From CAZMCC01 sp964564695 (lineage in GTDB: Bacteria > Planctomycetota > Phycisphaerae > Phycisphaerales > UBA1924), in NCBI GenBank assembly GCA_964564695.1, contig CAZMCC010000096.1, positions 1 to 14,743 of the forward strand: a stretch of 14,743 bases of DNA. Reading direction: 5' to 3'. The notes beneath the pieces are model-generated. The model was not told where the DNA came from and searched no databases. It was given only the letters and a program-made list of their open reading frames with translations. The translations under genes and the position numbers were made by a program. Below, piece after piece: positions 1-6,390 of the stretch. Position 1 is the stretch's first letter. Every line of letters begins with the position of its first letter.

Positions 1-244
1 CCTCCCTGGCCGGATTGATGTCCGGGCAGTACCCCCCCCCCGCGCCCACCCCCTTGCCCGTGCCCGCTTTCGGCGCCACAAACTTCCCCCCAATGAAATG
101 CCCGTCCCGCGCCCCCGCCTTGATCGGCGCCTTCACGCTCTCGGGCGCCTTGTCATACGACCACGGCAGCGCCCCCGGTGAAACCGCCACCCCCACCGCA
201 GGCCGCACGTTGACTGACGCACTCGTCGCGATCGATTCGCTCAC
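1..244 (-). CDS. Aldehyde dehydrogenase family protein, N-terminal part (runs off left edge)
   Basis: About 81 codons are open from a GTG at 244 down to base 2 and continue outside the window. The segment contains DGHFIGGKFVAP and, about 20 residues later, DINPARE. These match the start of the NAD(P)-dependent aldehyde dehydrogenase superfamily, where a 'lFIGGkwv.p' strand is followed by 'inPatge'. The stretch between them is Gly/Lys-rich and somewhat longer than usual. No catalytic residues are in view because the Cys and Glu lie further downstream. The GTG overlaps the TGA of the preceding gene in a GTGA (244-241), a classic translational-coupling arrangement, so it belongs to the same transcript as the deoC group. 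Aldehyde dehydrogenases are often found next to DeoC, where they can oxidise the acetaldehyde released by the aldolase; that substrate is an inference here. Confidence 0.72.
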   Translation of the reverse strand, partial: MSESIATSASVNVRPAVGVAVSPGALPWSYDKAPESVKAPIKAGARDGHFIGGKFVAPKAGTGKGVGAGGGYCPDINPARE

Positions 245-1032
245 GCGGAACTCCCGGTCTCAGGCATCGAGGGCGGCAACGGCGTGGGCTTCACGACCGT
301 CCCGCACTCCGGGCATTGTTGCAGCCAGCCGCCCCCCGCGTCCCGTACCGGATACCCGCACCCCACGCACAACCCGCGCCTCCGCCTCCTCCGCCGCTTT
401 ACCGCCCTGCCCGCACCAACCAACGGCCACACCAGCACGCCCCACACGATCGTGTCCACCACCAGCCCCAGCCCGCCCCGCGACGCCCGCACCGGCAGCC
501 GCCGCCACATCTCCGGGCTCCACGCCTGGGTGTTCGTGCCCGCGTAGTCGAACCCGAACTCCCACGCACGCCCCCACGCCTCGTTGAGCTTCGACTTCTG
601 GGGATCCCTCAGGTCGGCGTTGAGCAGCGGCGCGTCGGTCCACTCCAGCGCCGCCAGCGGCCAGCCGCTCGCGTACACATCGATCCAAGCCGGGGATCCG
701 GCAGCAACCTTGGACATCTTGTCATCGTTCTCAAATTCGAACCAGCCCGCGCTGTTCAACACGCGGATCCGGTGCTGCTTGCGCTGCACGAGCCACCCGC
801 GCGCCGCATTTGTCATGGGATCAACCGCGACGATCGAAACAGCGGGCGAGAACATCCGCTGGATGTCCCGAGGCGGCCTCACTTCGTCTGCGCGGATCGG
901 GCTCGATGGCACAAACGCCGTCATCGGCGCCGTCCCCGGATTCGCCGCGAACCCCGCCCCCAGCCACGACACCGCCACGCTGAGCACAAAGCCCGCGATC
1001 AGGCACAGGATCACCACGATCCACCGCGGCAT
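241..1032 (-). CDS. Unknown membrane protein with C-terminal zinc ribbon (263 aa)
   Basis: I do not recognise the family. The protein has an N-terminal membrane segment (about residues 4-26, WIVVILCLIAGFVLSVAV), a ~160-residue probably extracytoplasmic region rich in Trp and Asp, a second membrane segment (about 187-208), a run of seven arginines and then a four-cysteine zinc ribbon: CVGC at 222-225 and CPEC at 240-243. By the positive-inside rule the ribbon should face the cytoplasm. Membrane proteins ending in a 'GxCxxCGY...CPECG' ribbon are common in Planctomycetota. ATG at 1032 is chosen because GAGGTG lies 6-11 nt upstream and the gap to the previous stop is 4 bp; an ATG at 1062 would overlap that gene by 26 bp and add an Arg-rich tail. 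It ends in a GTGA overlap with the aldehyde dehydrogenase. Confidence 0.7.
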   Translation of the reverse strand: MPRWIVVILCLIAGFVLSVAVSWLGAGFAANPGTAPMTAFVPSSPIRADEVRPPRDIQRMFSPAVSIVAVDPMTNAARGWLVQRKQHRIRVLNSAGWFEFENDDKMSKVAAGSPAWIDVYASGWPLAALEWTDAPLLNADLRDPQKSKLNEAWGRAWEFGFDYAGTNTQAWSPEMWRRLPVRASRGGLGLVVDTIVWGVLVWPLVGAGRAVKRRRRRRRGLCVGCGYPVRDAGGGWLQQCPECGTVVKPTPLPPSMPETGSSA

Positions 1033-1036
1033 GCCG

Positions 1037-1531
1037 TCACCTCGCCGGCGGTTCCGCCGCACTCGTCACCCCGAGCTTCGCGATTGCCTCCAAGGCACGC
1101 GTCCGCACCTTCTCGGGTCCGTGCGCCGCCAGAGCCCCCAGCAACCGATCCGTCGCCGCCCCGTTCTGCCCGCGCTCGAGCGCGAGCGGCTCAAGGTCCC
1201 CGCGCTGCAGATACGCCATCAGGGCCCACCCCGCCGACCGTTGCTGAGTGCTCAGCTTGTCCCCCACCCACGCATCAAACATGTCGAAGCTGCCGTCCGG
1301 GATGATGTCCCACGCCACGATGGCCGCCAGCAGCCCCGCCAACCCCAGCTTCACGATGAGCCACGCCCCCGCCGACGGCGTCACAAACAGCAACACCACC
1401 ACCATCACCCCCAGCAGCGTGAACAACGCCGGCGTCACATGCGGCCACACCGACGAGTTCCACCGCAGCCACCGCACGGCATGCGTCGCGAGTAACCGGT
1501 CGTCAGCCTGTCCGAGGTCTTTCGCTCCCAC
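1037..1531 (-). CDS. Unknown small membrane protein (164 aa)
   Basis: A hypothetical protein with two adjacent membrane segments, about residues 32-51 (VTPALFTLLGVMVVVLLFV) and 57-76 (WLIVKLGLAGLLAAIVAW), followed by an ~85-residue soluble tail. The tail contains a helical stretch, RLLGALAAHGPEKVRTRALE, that resembles a HEAT-type repeat but is too short to assign. The start is a GTG at 1531 just after the deoC stop (37 bp) and a tandem 7-nt repeat; no strong Shine-Dalgarno stands out, so the exact start is uncertain. It lies between deoC and the zinc-ribbon membrane protein with only 4 bp to the latter, so co-transcription is very likely. No function can be assigned. Confidence 0.62.
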   Translation of the reverse strand: MGAKDLGQADDRLLATHAVRWLRWNSSVWPHVTPALFTLLGVMVVVLLFVTPSAGAWLIVKLGLAGLLAAIVAWDIIPDGSFDMFDAWVGDKLSTQQRSAGWALMAYLQRGDLEPLALERGQNGAATDRLLGALAAHGPEKVRTRALEAIAKLGVTSAAEPPAR

Positions 1532-1532
1532 T

Positions 1533-1560
1533 GTTCACCATTCACTCTTCACCGTTCACT
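1533..1560 (-). repeat. Tandem 7-nt repeat, four units, before a start codon
   Basis: On the plus strand four consecutive units read GTTCACC, ATTCACT, CTTCACC, GTTCACT, i.e. NTTCACY with positions 2-6 invariant. On the transcribed minus strand this is RGTGAAN. It fills most of the 37-bp gap between the deoC stop and the GTG start of the 164-aa membrane protein, so it sits in that gene's ribosome-binding region and supplies several in-register GTG triplets. Confidence 0.75.
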
Positions 1561-1568
1561 CCCACCCC

Positions 1569-2567
1569 TCAGGCTTCCGAAAAGTCATACCGCGCCGCAT
1601 ACGCCCCGCTGCTGAGCTTCTTCACCTGCCGCAACAGGTCGTTCGTCAGGCTGCTCGCCCCGAAGCGGAACCACTCGCGCGTCATCCACGCCGGCCCGCC
1701 CGCGGCCCCGCGCCCGCGATGATCCGGCGGCAGCACTCCCAACGTCTCGTTCACCATCACCAGGTAATGCAGCGCGAGCTTCGCCGTGCCGATCCCGCCC
1801 GCGGGCTTCATCCCCACCATGCACCCCGTGGCCAGGTAATGGTCCCGGATCGCCTCGAGCATCACGAGCGTCACCGGCAGTGTCGCCGCAGGCTGCACCT
1901 TCCCCGTGCTCGTCTTGATGAACCCGCCCGCGACATCCCCGCCGCGCCCGACGGCGTCCGCCATCGCACAAATCGCCAGATCACTCGCCCGGCGCACGTT
2001 GTCAAAGGTCTCAAGCTCCCCCGTCTCCAGAATCACCTTCAGGTGCGCTCGATCTTCTCCGGCCCCCCCCGATCGCACGCACGCCGCCATCACCTCGCGG
2101 ATCTCGTGCGCAACCTCGTCATACCGCCCCGCGAGAAACGCCCCGCGGTTGATCACCATGTCGATCTCGTCCGCGCCGTCGGCCACCGCCGCCCGCACAT
2201 CCGCGATCCGCACGCTCAGCGGATACTGCCCGCTCGGGAACCCCGTCGCGACAGAAGCCACCTTCACCGCACGTCCGCCCCCAGCATCGAGCGTCTCACG
2301 CGCCAGCTTCACAAACGTGGGATACACGCACACCGCCGCCGCGTGCGGCAGTGGGGGGGACATCTCCGCCCCGTCCCCCGGCCCGATCGCCTTCCGGCAC
2401 AGCGACCGCACCTTCTCCGGCGTGTCCTTCCCCTCGAGCGTCGTGAGGTCGAGCATCGACAGCGCCAGCCGCAACCCGTGCAGCTTGCTCGCCGTCTTGA
2501 TCGAGCGCCGCGTGAACGACGCGGCCCTCGCCTCGACCATCACGCGATCGACCGTCGGCGTTCCCAT
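1569..2567 (-). CDS. deoC: Deoxyribose-phosphate aldolase (DERA)
   Basis: DeoC cleaves 2-deoxy-D-ribose 5-phosphate to glyceraldehyde 3-phosphate and acetaldehyde through a Schiff base on a (beta/alpha)8 barrel, in the cytoplasm, during deoxynucleoside catabolism. With the ATG at 2567 (332 aa) the key residues are visible: Asp136 in DEIDMVIN, the Schiff-base Lys218 in GFIKTSTGK and Lys254 in KPAGGI. SVATGFPSGQ at 105-114 is also typical. At 332 residues it is longer than the ~250-aa E. coli enzyme and resembles the long animal-type DERA, with an N-terminal extension carrying LDLTTLEG. A GTG at 2573 is an alternative start; the ATG is preferred because GAG lies 5 nt upstream of it. Upstream is a perfect hairpin and then the cyclophilin gene; downstream are two membrane proteins and an aldehyde dehydrogenase. 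Confidence 0.95.
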   Translation of the reverse strand: MGTPTVDRVMVEARAASFTRRSIKTASKLHGLRLALSMLDLTTLEGKDTPEKVRSLCRKAIGPGDGAEMSPPLPHAAAVCVYPTFVKLARETLDAGGGRAVKVASVATGFPSGQYPLSVRIADVRAAVADGADEIDMVINRGAFLAGRYDEVAHEIREVMAACVRSGGAGEDRAHLKVILETGELETFDNVRRASDLAICAMADAVGRGGDVAGGFIKTSTGKVQPAATLPVTLVMLEAIRDHYLATGCMVGMKPAGGIGTAKLALHYLVMVNETLGVLPPDHRGRGAAGGPAWMTREWFRFGASSLTNDLLRQVKKLSSGAYAARYDFSEA

Positions 2568-2585
2568 GCGCACTCACTCGGTCTT

Positions 2586-2619
2586 GGGTGCCACTACCGG
2601 CCGCTCTGGGCCGGTAGTG
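2586..2619. repeat. Hairpin element, GCTCTG-loop family, copy A
   Basis: GGGTGCC at 2586-2592 leads into a perfect 11-bp stem (CACTACCGGCC 2592-2602, GGCCGGTAGTG 2609-2619) around a 6-nt loop GCTCTG (2603-2608). It sits between the cyclophilin stop and the deoC start. No T-tract follows on either strand, so it is not a standard intrinsic terminator, though it may slow or process transcripts. The lead and loop recur at 6729 and 10768 with a different stem, which marks it as a repeat-family member. Confidence 0.75.
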
Positions 2620-2631
2620 CTCGGCTGTCAC

Positions 2632-3609
2632 TCACCGCCCCGGTTCGCTCGCCGACCCCGCCGTCACCGGCTTGGGCCCCTCGCCGTACGGCGGCGCATC
2701 GATCAATTTCGCCGACTTCACCGACGGCATCGGCGCGATGGGCCGGTCCTGCGGCCCCACCGGCACCGTAATCATCTTCGCCATCGTGTCCGCACCGCGG
2801 ACCACCTGCGCAAAGCTCGTGTAGTCGTTGTCCAGGCTCTTGGTCGCCTCGCGCGACAGGCAGACGAACACCTGCGACGATCCCGTGTTCGGGTCGCCCG
2901 TGCGCGCCATGCTCACCACGCCGAAGTCGTGCGGCAGCGTCGGGGGCTCGAGATCGATCTGGTACCCCGGGCCGCCCTCGCCCGTCCCCGTCGGATCGCC
3001 GAACTGGATCACGAACGGCTTGCCCGAGGGGTGGCGCGTCACGATGCGGTGCACCAGGATGTCCGTGTAGAACCCGCCCTCGACCAGTTCGCGCCAGTTG
3101 TACGCCGTGTTCGGCGCCACGTCCGGACGAAACTCGATTTCGATCTCCCCGTGCGACGTGTCGAGCACCACGTGCTTGTCCACGTACGCCCGCAGGCCCG
3201 TGTGCAGCTTGCGCCGCGTCGCCTCGTCGGGGAACTTGTCCTGGGGCTTCTGGCGATAGGGCGGCGTCACCGTCGGCTGGATCACCACCGCCGGCCCGAC
3301 CTTCTTCCCGCCGACAACAAGCTGGGCGTACGACACCTTCGGCCCCGCCGCCGTCCACAGCGACGGGAACAGCTTCGCCATGTCCACCGCGCCCGCGGCC
3401 GCCGACGCCTTCTCGAGCATCTTCGCCGTCACCGGCTCGAGCAGCTGGATCTCGACCTCGCCGCTCGCTCCCGACGGCACAGTCACCGTCATCGGCGCCG
3501 GCCGGTCCTTGCCGTAGTAAAGCCGGTCCGGCACCAGCTGACCCATGGCGGACGACACAAACGCAAACGCCGCGGCGGCGGCAACAAGACCCATGGACGT
3601 GCGACGCAT
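2632..3609 (-). CDS. Exported cyclophilin-type peptidyl-prolyl cis-trans isomerase
   Basis: A 325-aa protein with a signal peptide (MRRTS, hydrophobic core to about 20, likely cleavage after Gly23 in SSAMG-QLV), a ~120-residue N-terminal region of unknown fold, and a cyclophilin domain at about 146-285. Compared with cyclophilin A, the catalytic Arg is Arg188 (VHRI), Phe199 and Gln202 lie in PFVIQFGD, and SSQVFVCLS (244-252) matches the SQFFI strand. The Trp of the cyclosporin site is Ser and the following His is Tyr, as in many bacterial cyclophilins, so weak cyclosporin binding is expected. It probably assists folding outside the cytoplasm. The start at 3609 is fixed by AGGAG 8 nt upstream and by the signal peptide; the frame is open further upstream but through an intergenic repeat. 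A TACCAT box lies ~40 nt upstream. The C-terminal tail is Pro/Ser-rich. Confidence 0.9.
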   Translation of the reverse strand: MRRTSMGLVAAAAAFAFVSSAMGQLVPDRLYYGKDRPAPMTVTVPSGASGEVEIQLLEPVTAKMLEKASAAAGAVDMAKLFPSLWTAAGPKVSYAQLVVGGKKVGPAVVIQPTVTPPYRQKPQDKFPDEATRRKLHTGLRAYVDKHVVLDTSHGEIEIEFRPDVAPNTAYNWRELVEGGFYTDILVHRIVTRHPSGKPFVIQFGDPTGTGEGGPGYQIDLEPPTLPHDFGVVSMARTGDPNTGSSQVFVCLSREATKSLDNDYTSFAQVVRGADTMAKMITVPVGPQDRPIAPMPSVKSAKLIDAPPYGEGPKPVTAGSASEPGR

Positions 3610-3649
3610 CAGCGCAGCTCCTGAATTCGGCCCCCCCGGGCCACCCCCG

Positions 3650-3655
3650 ATGGTA
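3650..3655 (-). promoter_or_regulatory. Candidate -10 box TACCAT for the cyclophilin gene
   Basis: On the minus strand GCCGTACCAT occurs about 40 nt before the ATG at 3609. The same ten bases precede pdxJ on the other strand (6784-6793). TACCAT fits a TANNNT -10 hexamer; transcription would start about 7 nt on, giving a ~35-nt leader that contains the AGGAG ribosome site. No clear -35 is seen. Confidence 0.4.
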
Positions 3656-3665
3656 CGGCCTCCAA

Positions 3666-3734
3666 GATCCCCCTCCGCCCCGGCGGAGGGGGAAATGCTT
3701 GCTCGGCGTCCAGCCGAGCAAGCGAGGGGGAGGC
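3666..3734. repeat. Two-stem structured repeat, copy 1
   Basis: Stem 1 is CCCCCTCCG (3669-3677) with CGGAGGGGG (3684-3692). After AAAT, stem 2 is GCTTGCTCGGC (3697-3707), loop GTCCA, GCCGAGCAAGC (3713-3723), then GAGGGGGAGG. A second copy lies at 8789-8855, with two base pairs of stem 2 changed on both sides. The trailing GAGGGGG could also pair with the leading CCCCCTC, giving an alternative fold. Confidence 0.8.
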
Positions 3735-3932
3735 GTTGGACTCCGCCAATACAGCGATTCCCAAGCCCAACCGACGCGCTCGACCCCCGCCTCGCCTTCC
3801 ACGCCGAAGGCGTGATCGTGAGTAGCCGGCGGTGGAGGAGGCTCGGCGACGACACCGCCGGAATGCCGTCGCCCTCCCTCTCTCTCCCCTCTTCCCCGCA
3901 CCCTGACGGGGTGCTCGTACCCGAACCCAACG

Positions 3933-3963
3933 AAAACCCCCGCCCAGGTCCCGGGCGGGGGTT
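3933..3963 (-). terminator. Intrinsic terminator of the deoxyhypusine-synthase homolog
   Basis: A perfect 11-bp GC-rich stem (3935-3945 with 3953-3963, arms AACCCCCGCCC and GGGCGGGGGTT) has a 7-nt loop. On the minus strand it is followed by TTTT completed by 3936-3933, and it begins about 32 nt after the stop at 3996. This is the best-formed rho-independent terminator in the window. Confidence 0.8.
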
Positions 3964-3995
3964 CATGACTTCCGTATTCCTACCGGCTCGACGCC

Positions 3996-5156
3996 TTACC
4001 GCGCCGCCGCCCGCTTCTTCCCGCCCGACGCGAACGTCGGCACCCGCGCATCCTTCTCAAACAGATCCGCAAACTTGAACCCCTTCCGGCTCTTCCACGC
4101 CTTGCGGTGATACGCGTCGCTCGCCAGGATCGGGAACAGCGCCGACAGCTCGCCGAACACCATCTGCTCGTGCACCACATCGACCTTGCCCCAGCTGCAC
4201 GCCTCGCGCAGCGTCGAGCCCGAGAGCGCCCCGTCGCGCGAGTCCGCCACCGTCATCTGGATCGCGTACTTGTGCATCCCGACGTCGCCGCGGGCCCGCC
4301 CGCCCTTGCGCTCGGCCAGCAGCTCGGCCGCGACCACGATGTCCTGCGCGAAGTTCTTCGGCACGCCGCCGCCCAGCATGAGCAGGCCGGTGTCCTTGCA
4401 CGCGAGCTTGATGTCCGTCAGCTCGCGGAAGTCTTTCCCAGAGTCGAAGGCGACCATCGGCTCGCCGCTCTCGAGCTTCTCGGTCTGGTGCAGCACGATC
4501 CCGAACCCAGCCGAGCAGTCGCTGAACGCCGGGCAGAAGATCGGTACCCGCTTCTGGTAGCACGTCTTCACCACCGACTCGTTCTTCGGGTGGTTCGCCA
4601 CCAGGTACGCCCCCATCGCCTCGACGAACTCGCGGCTCGAATACGCCCCCGGCTCGAACGCGTCGAAGATCTTCTTCGTCGTGTCGTCGCAGTCGCGCAG
4701 GTCATCCTCGTTGATGTACGTGTCGTAGATGCGGTCGATCATCAGGTCGCGCAGCGTCAGGTCGTCGACCGGCGGCGCCTCGGGGCTGCCCGGCGCGATG
4801 TAGTGCTTGAACCCCAGTCCCTCAAAGAAGTCCTGGTCCACGATGTTCGCGCCCGTCGACACGATCGCGTCGATCATGTTGTTCTCGACCAGCGTGATGA
4901 TCGCCTTCTTCAGCCCGGCCGAGATCAGCGACCCCGCCAGCGTCAGGATCACCGCGCACTCCTTGTCCTTGAGCATCATGCTGTAGATGTCCGCCGCCTG
5001 CGCCAGCGTGCGGCTCGTATACGCCATGTCCCGGTAGCTCTCGATCACCGGCCGTGCATCGATCGACGTGATGTCGATGTGCTGGATCGGCCGGCTGAGC
5101 AGGTCCTTCTTGGTCCAGGTGGGGGGCGTGGGGGGGGTGGTCTTGCCGTTTGCCAT
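3996..5156 (-). CDS. Deoxyhypusine synthase family protein
   Basis: A 386-aa homolog of deoxyhypusine synthase, the NAD-dependent enzyme that in eukaryotes and archaea moves the aminobutyl group of spermidine onto a lysine of eIF5A. Visible landmarks are ILTLAGSLISAGLKKAI (70-86), the nucleotide-site STGANIVDQDF (100-110), VPIFCPAFSDCSAG (204-217), LMLGGGVPKNF (259-269) and EACSWGK (318-324). Lys324 aligns with the lysine that forms the enzyme-imine intermediate (Lys329 in human), so the protein should be catalytically competent. Bacteria lack eIF5A; related bacterial enzymes act on free polyamines, for example in homospermidine-type synthesis, so a small-molecule polyamine substrate is more likely than a protein. 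The start at 5156 has GGAGG 8 nt upstream. It is a single-gene unit with its own promoter, a hairpin-rich ~115-nt leader and a terminator. The C-terminus is Lys/Arg-rich. Confidence 0.9.
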   Translation of the reverse strand: MANGKTTPPTPPTWTKKDLLSRPIQHIDITSIDARPVIESYRDMAYTSRTLAQAADIYSMMLKDKECAVILTLAGSLISAGLKKAIITLVENNMIDAIVSTGANIVDQDFFEGLGFKHYIAPGSPEAPPVDDLTLRDLMIDRIYDTYINEDDLRDCDDTTKKIFDAFEPGAYSSREFVEAMGAYLVANHPKNESVVKTCYQKRVPIFCPAFSDCSAGFGIVLHQTEKLESGEPMVAFDSGKDFRELTDIKLACKDTGLLMLGGGVPKNFAQDIVVAAELLAERKGGRARGDVGMHKYAIQMTVADSRDGALSGSTLREACSWGKVDVVHEQMVFGELSALFPILASDAYHRKAWKSRKGFKFADLFEKDARVPTFASGGKKRAAAR

Positions 5157-5275
5157 TGCGAATTCCTCCGAGGGCGGCCAACTCTCAAAGTTGGCAGCCT
5201 TGCCATGAACTCGGCCAAGCCCCCCTGGCCAGTGTGGATATGTGGGAGTCGCTCTCGGGGGTGGCGAGAGCGGCT
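5157..5275 (-). promoter_or_regulatory. Structured 5' leader of the deoxyhypusine-synthase homolog
   Basis: Between the predicted transcription start (about 5271) and the ATG lie two hairpins. The first covers 5247-5275 (core CGCTCTCG 5250-5257 with CGAGAGCG 5265-5272, extended by three pairs including one G-U). The second is GCCAACT (5177-5183), loop CTCAA, AGTTGGC (5189-5195), ending just before the GGAGG ribosome site. The first overlaps the predicted start by a few bases, so only the second is certain to be in the mRNA. I do not recognise a known riboswitch. Confidence 0.4.
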
Positions 5276-5277
5276 CA

Positions 5278-5306
5278 ATCATACGCTCCGCGCACGAGCA
5301 TGTTCA
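5278..5306 (-). promoter_or_regulatory. Sigma-70-like promoter of the deoxyhypusine-synthase homolog
   Basis: On the minus strand TGAACA (5306-5301; four of six match TTGACA) is followed after exactly 17 bp by TATGAT (5283-5278; five of six match TATAAT). The start of transcription would be near 5271. This is the most consensus-like promoter in the window. Confidence 0.6.
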
Positions 5307-5321
5307 CCCCTCCGCGGGACG

Positions 5322-5349
5322 CCGGACCTGAGGCTCTGCGAAGGTCCGG
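5322..5349. repeat. Hairpin with GCTCTG in its loop
   Basis: CCGGACCT (5322-5329) pairs with AGGTCCGG (5342-5349) around the 12-nt loop gaggctctgcga. It lies 18 bp after the stop of the frameshifted ORF on the minus strand and just upstream of the deoxyhypusine-synthase promoter, so it could act as an insulating terminator-like hairpin. The loop contains the same GCTCTG as the family at 2586, 6729 and 10768, but the GGGTGCC lead is missing. Confidence 0.55.
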
Positions 5350-5366
5350 GTCGGCTTCGCTCTCGA

Positions 5367-5593
5367 TCACTCCTCCACCACCCACACCGCCGCCACCAGC
5401 ACGTCATCCTCCGCCCCCCCGAACCGATACGCCCGCACCCCGGAGAGCACTTCCTCCCCCGCCCCCGCCCCCTCCCCCGCCCCCAGCCGCACCGTCGCCG
5501 CCGTCGCAACATCGACTCGTCAGCCAGCGTCAGATGCACATCACTGTTGAACGCCGCGATTGCCCGAGCAAGCGAGGGGGCGGTGTTCCGCGT
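5367..5593 (-). pseudogene. Frameshifted small ORF, possibly HPr-like
   Basis: Two overlapping minus-strand frames together read like one ~75-residue protein. The first frame (from 5593) gives SLARAIAAFNSDVHLTLADE, and the second (5519-5367) gives an Ala/Gly-rich stretch ending RFGGAEDDVLVAAVWVVEE-stop. Joining them needs a one-base correction near 5513-5520. Size, the helix after a possible HARP-like site and the acidic C-terminal helix faintly recall HPr phosphocarriers, but the active-site His is not visible because the N-terminus is broken by a stop at 5594-5596 and by a fragment of the 3666/8789 repeat (5564-5580). It lies about 50 bp from the assembly smear, so sequence error is as likely as real decay. 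Confidence 0.3.
5564..5580. repeat. Fragment of the two-stem repeat
   Basis: CCGAGCAAGCGAGGGGG is identical over 17 bases to 3714-3730 of repeat copy 1, i.e. the right arm of stem 2 plus the trailing G-run. The left half of the element is not present here. Confidence 0.5.
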
Positions 5594-5640
5594 TCACGCG
5601 CACATGAGGCCTCCATTGACCACGTCCGTACCCTCCCCCA

Positions 5641-5812
<172 letters not shown>

Positions 5813-5816
5813 CCCG

Positions 5817-5822
5817 TACCCT
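5817..5822 (+). promoter_or_regulatory. Candidate -10 box TACCCT, leaderless start of the DUF1572 gene
   Basis: CCGTACCCT is followed by five C and then the ATG at 5828, so a start of transcription 6 nt after the hexamer would be the A of the ATG. No Shine-Dalgarno is present. The same layout precedes pdxJ. Confidence 0.45.
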
Positions 5823-5827
5823 CCCCC

Positions 5828-6382
5828 ATGCCCCGCCCCCCCACCCCCCCCCGCCCCCTCCCCGACGCCTTCGCCGGTGAATTCGCCCGGGCCCGGCGCA
5901 TGGCCGAGCAGGCCGCGTCCCAGCTCTCCTGGGACCAGCTCCGCACCCCCCTCGACCCCGAGACCAACTCGATCGCCGTCATCATGAAGCACCTCGCGGG
6001 CAACCTCCGCTCGCGCTGGACCGACGCCCTCACCACCGACGGCGAAAAGCCCTGGCGCAACCGCGATTCCGAGTTCATCGACGACTTCTCGGACCGTCCC
6101 GCCCTCGACGCGTGCTGGACCGAAGGCTGGGCCGTCCTCGATTCCGCCCTCGCCGGCTTTACCGACGCCGACCTCGAGCGCACCGTCCTCGTCCGCGCCG
6201 AGCCCCACTCCCTCGCCCTCGCGCTCACCCGCTCGAGCTGTCACGCCGCGTACCACGCCGGCCAGATCGTTCAGGCCGCCCGCGTCCTCGCGTCGCGAGC
6301 CGGCGCCGACTGGAACACCCTCACCATCCCCCGCGGCGGGTCCGCCGAGTTCAATGCGAACATGGGCATGTCCCGCCCGTAG
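5828..6382 (+). CDS. DUF1572/DinB-superfamily protein
   Basis: A 184-aa four-helix-bundle protein of the DinB/YfiT superfamily, closest in pattern to DUF1572. DPETNSIAVIMKHLAGNLRS (43-62) with His55, and HAAYHAGQIV with His139 and His143, supply the three expected metal-binding histidines. KPWRNRDSEF and a C-terminal TIPRGGSAEFNANM are also family-like. Members bind a divalent metal, and some are thiol transferases; this one's reaction is unknown. The ATG at 5828 lies right after the assembly gap and begins with a Pro-rich stretch; the conserved part starts at about residue 12, so the true start is probably this one but could be affected by the gap. The next gene follows after 8 bp, so they are probably co-transcribed. 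It is divergent from the minus-strand block. Confidence 0.85.
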   Translation: MPRPPTPPRPLPDAFAGEFARARRMAEQAASQLSWDQLRTPLDPETNSIAVIMKHLAGNLRSRWTDALTTDGEKPWRNRDSEFIDDFSDRPALDACWTEGWAVLDSALAGFTDADLERTVLVRAEPHSLALALTRSSCHAAYHAGQIVQAARVLASRAGADWNTLTIPRGGSAEFNANMGMSRP

Positions 6383-6390
6383 AGCCACCC

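Larger units (their letters stand above)
3610..3932. other. Intergenic region with repeat element and small hairpins
   Basis: No credible gene is seen in these 323 bases between the cyclophilin start and the deoxyhypusine-synthase terminator. From left to right it holds the cyclophilin ribosome site and TACCAT box, a structured repeat (3666-3734), a CACGCC-gaa-GGCGTG hairpin (3800-3814), a pyrimidine-rich stretch, and a GCACCC-tgacg-GGGTGC hairpin (3898-3914). Open frames crossing it have repeat-derived, low-complexity translations. Confidence 0.6.

Noticed and set aside
2592..2619. Perfect hairpin as an intrinsic terminator of the cyclophilin gene
   Set aside because: No T-tract follows on the minus strand; it fits better as a member of the repeat family.
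3610..3966. N-terminal extension of the cyclophilin gene up to 3966
   Set aside because: The extension translates an intergenic repeat and a terminator; a signal peptide and AGGAG fix the start at 3609.
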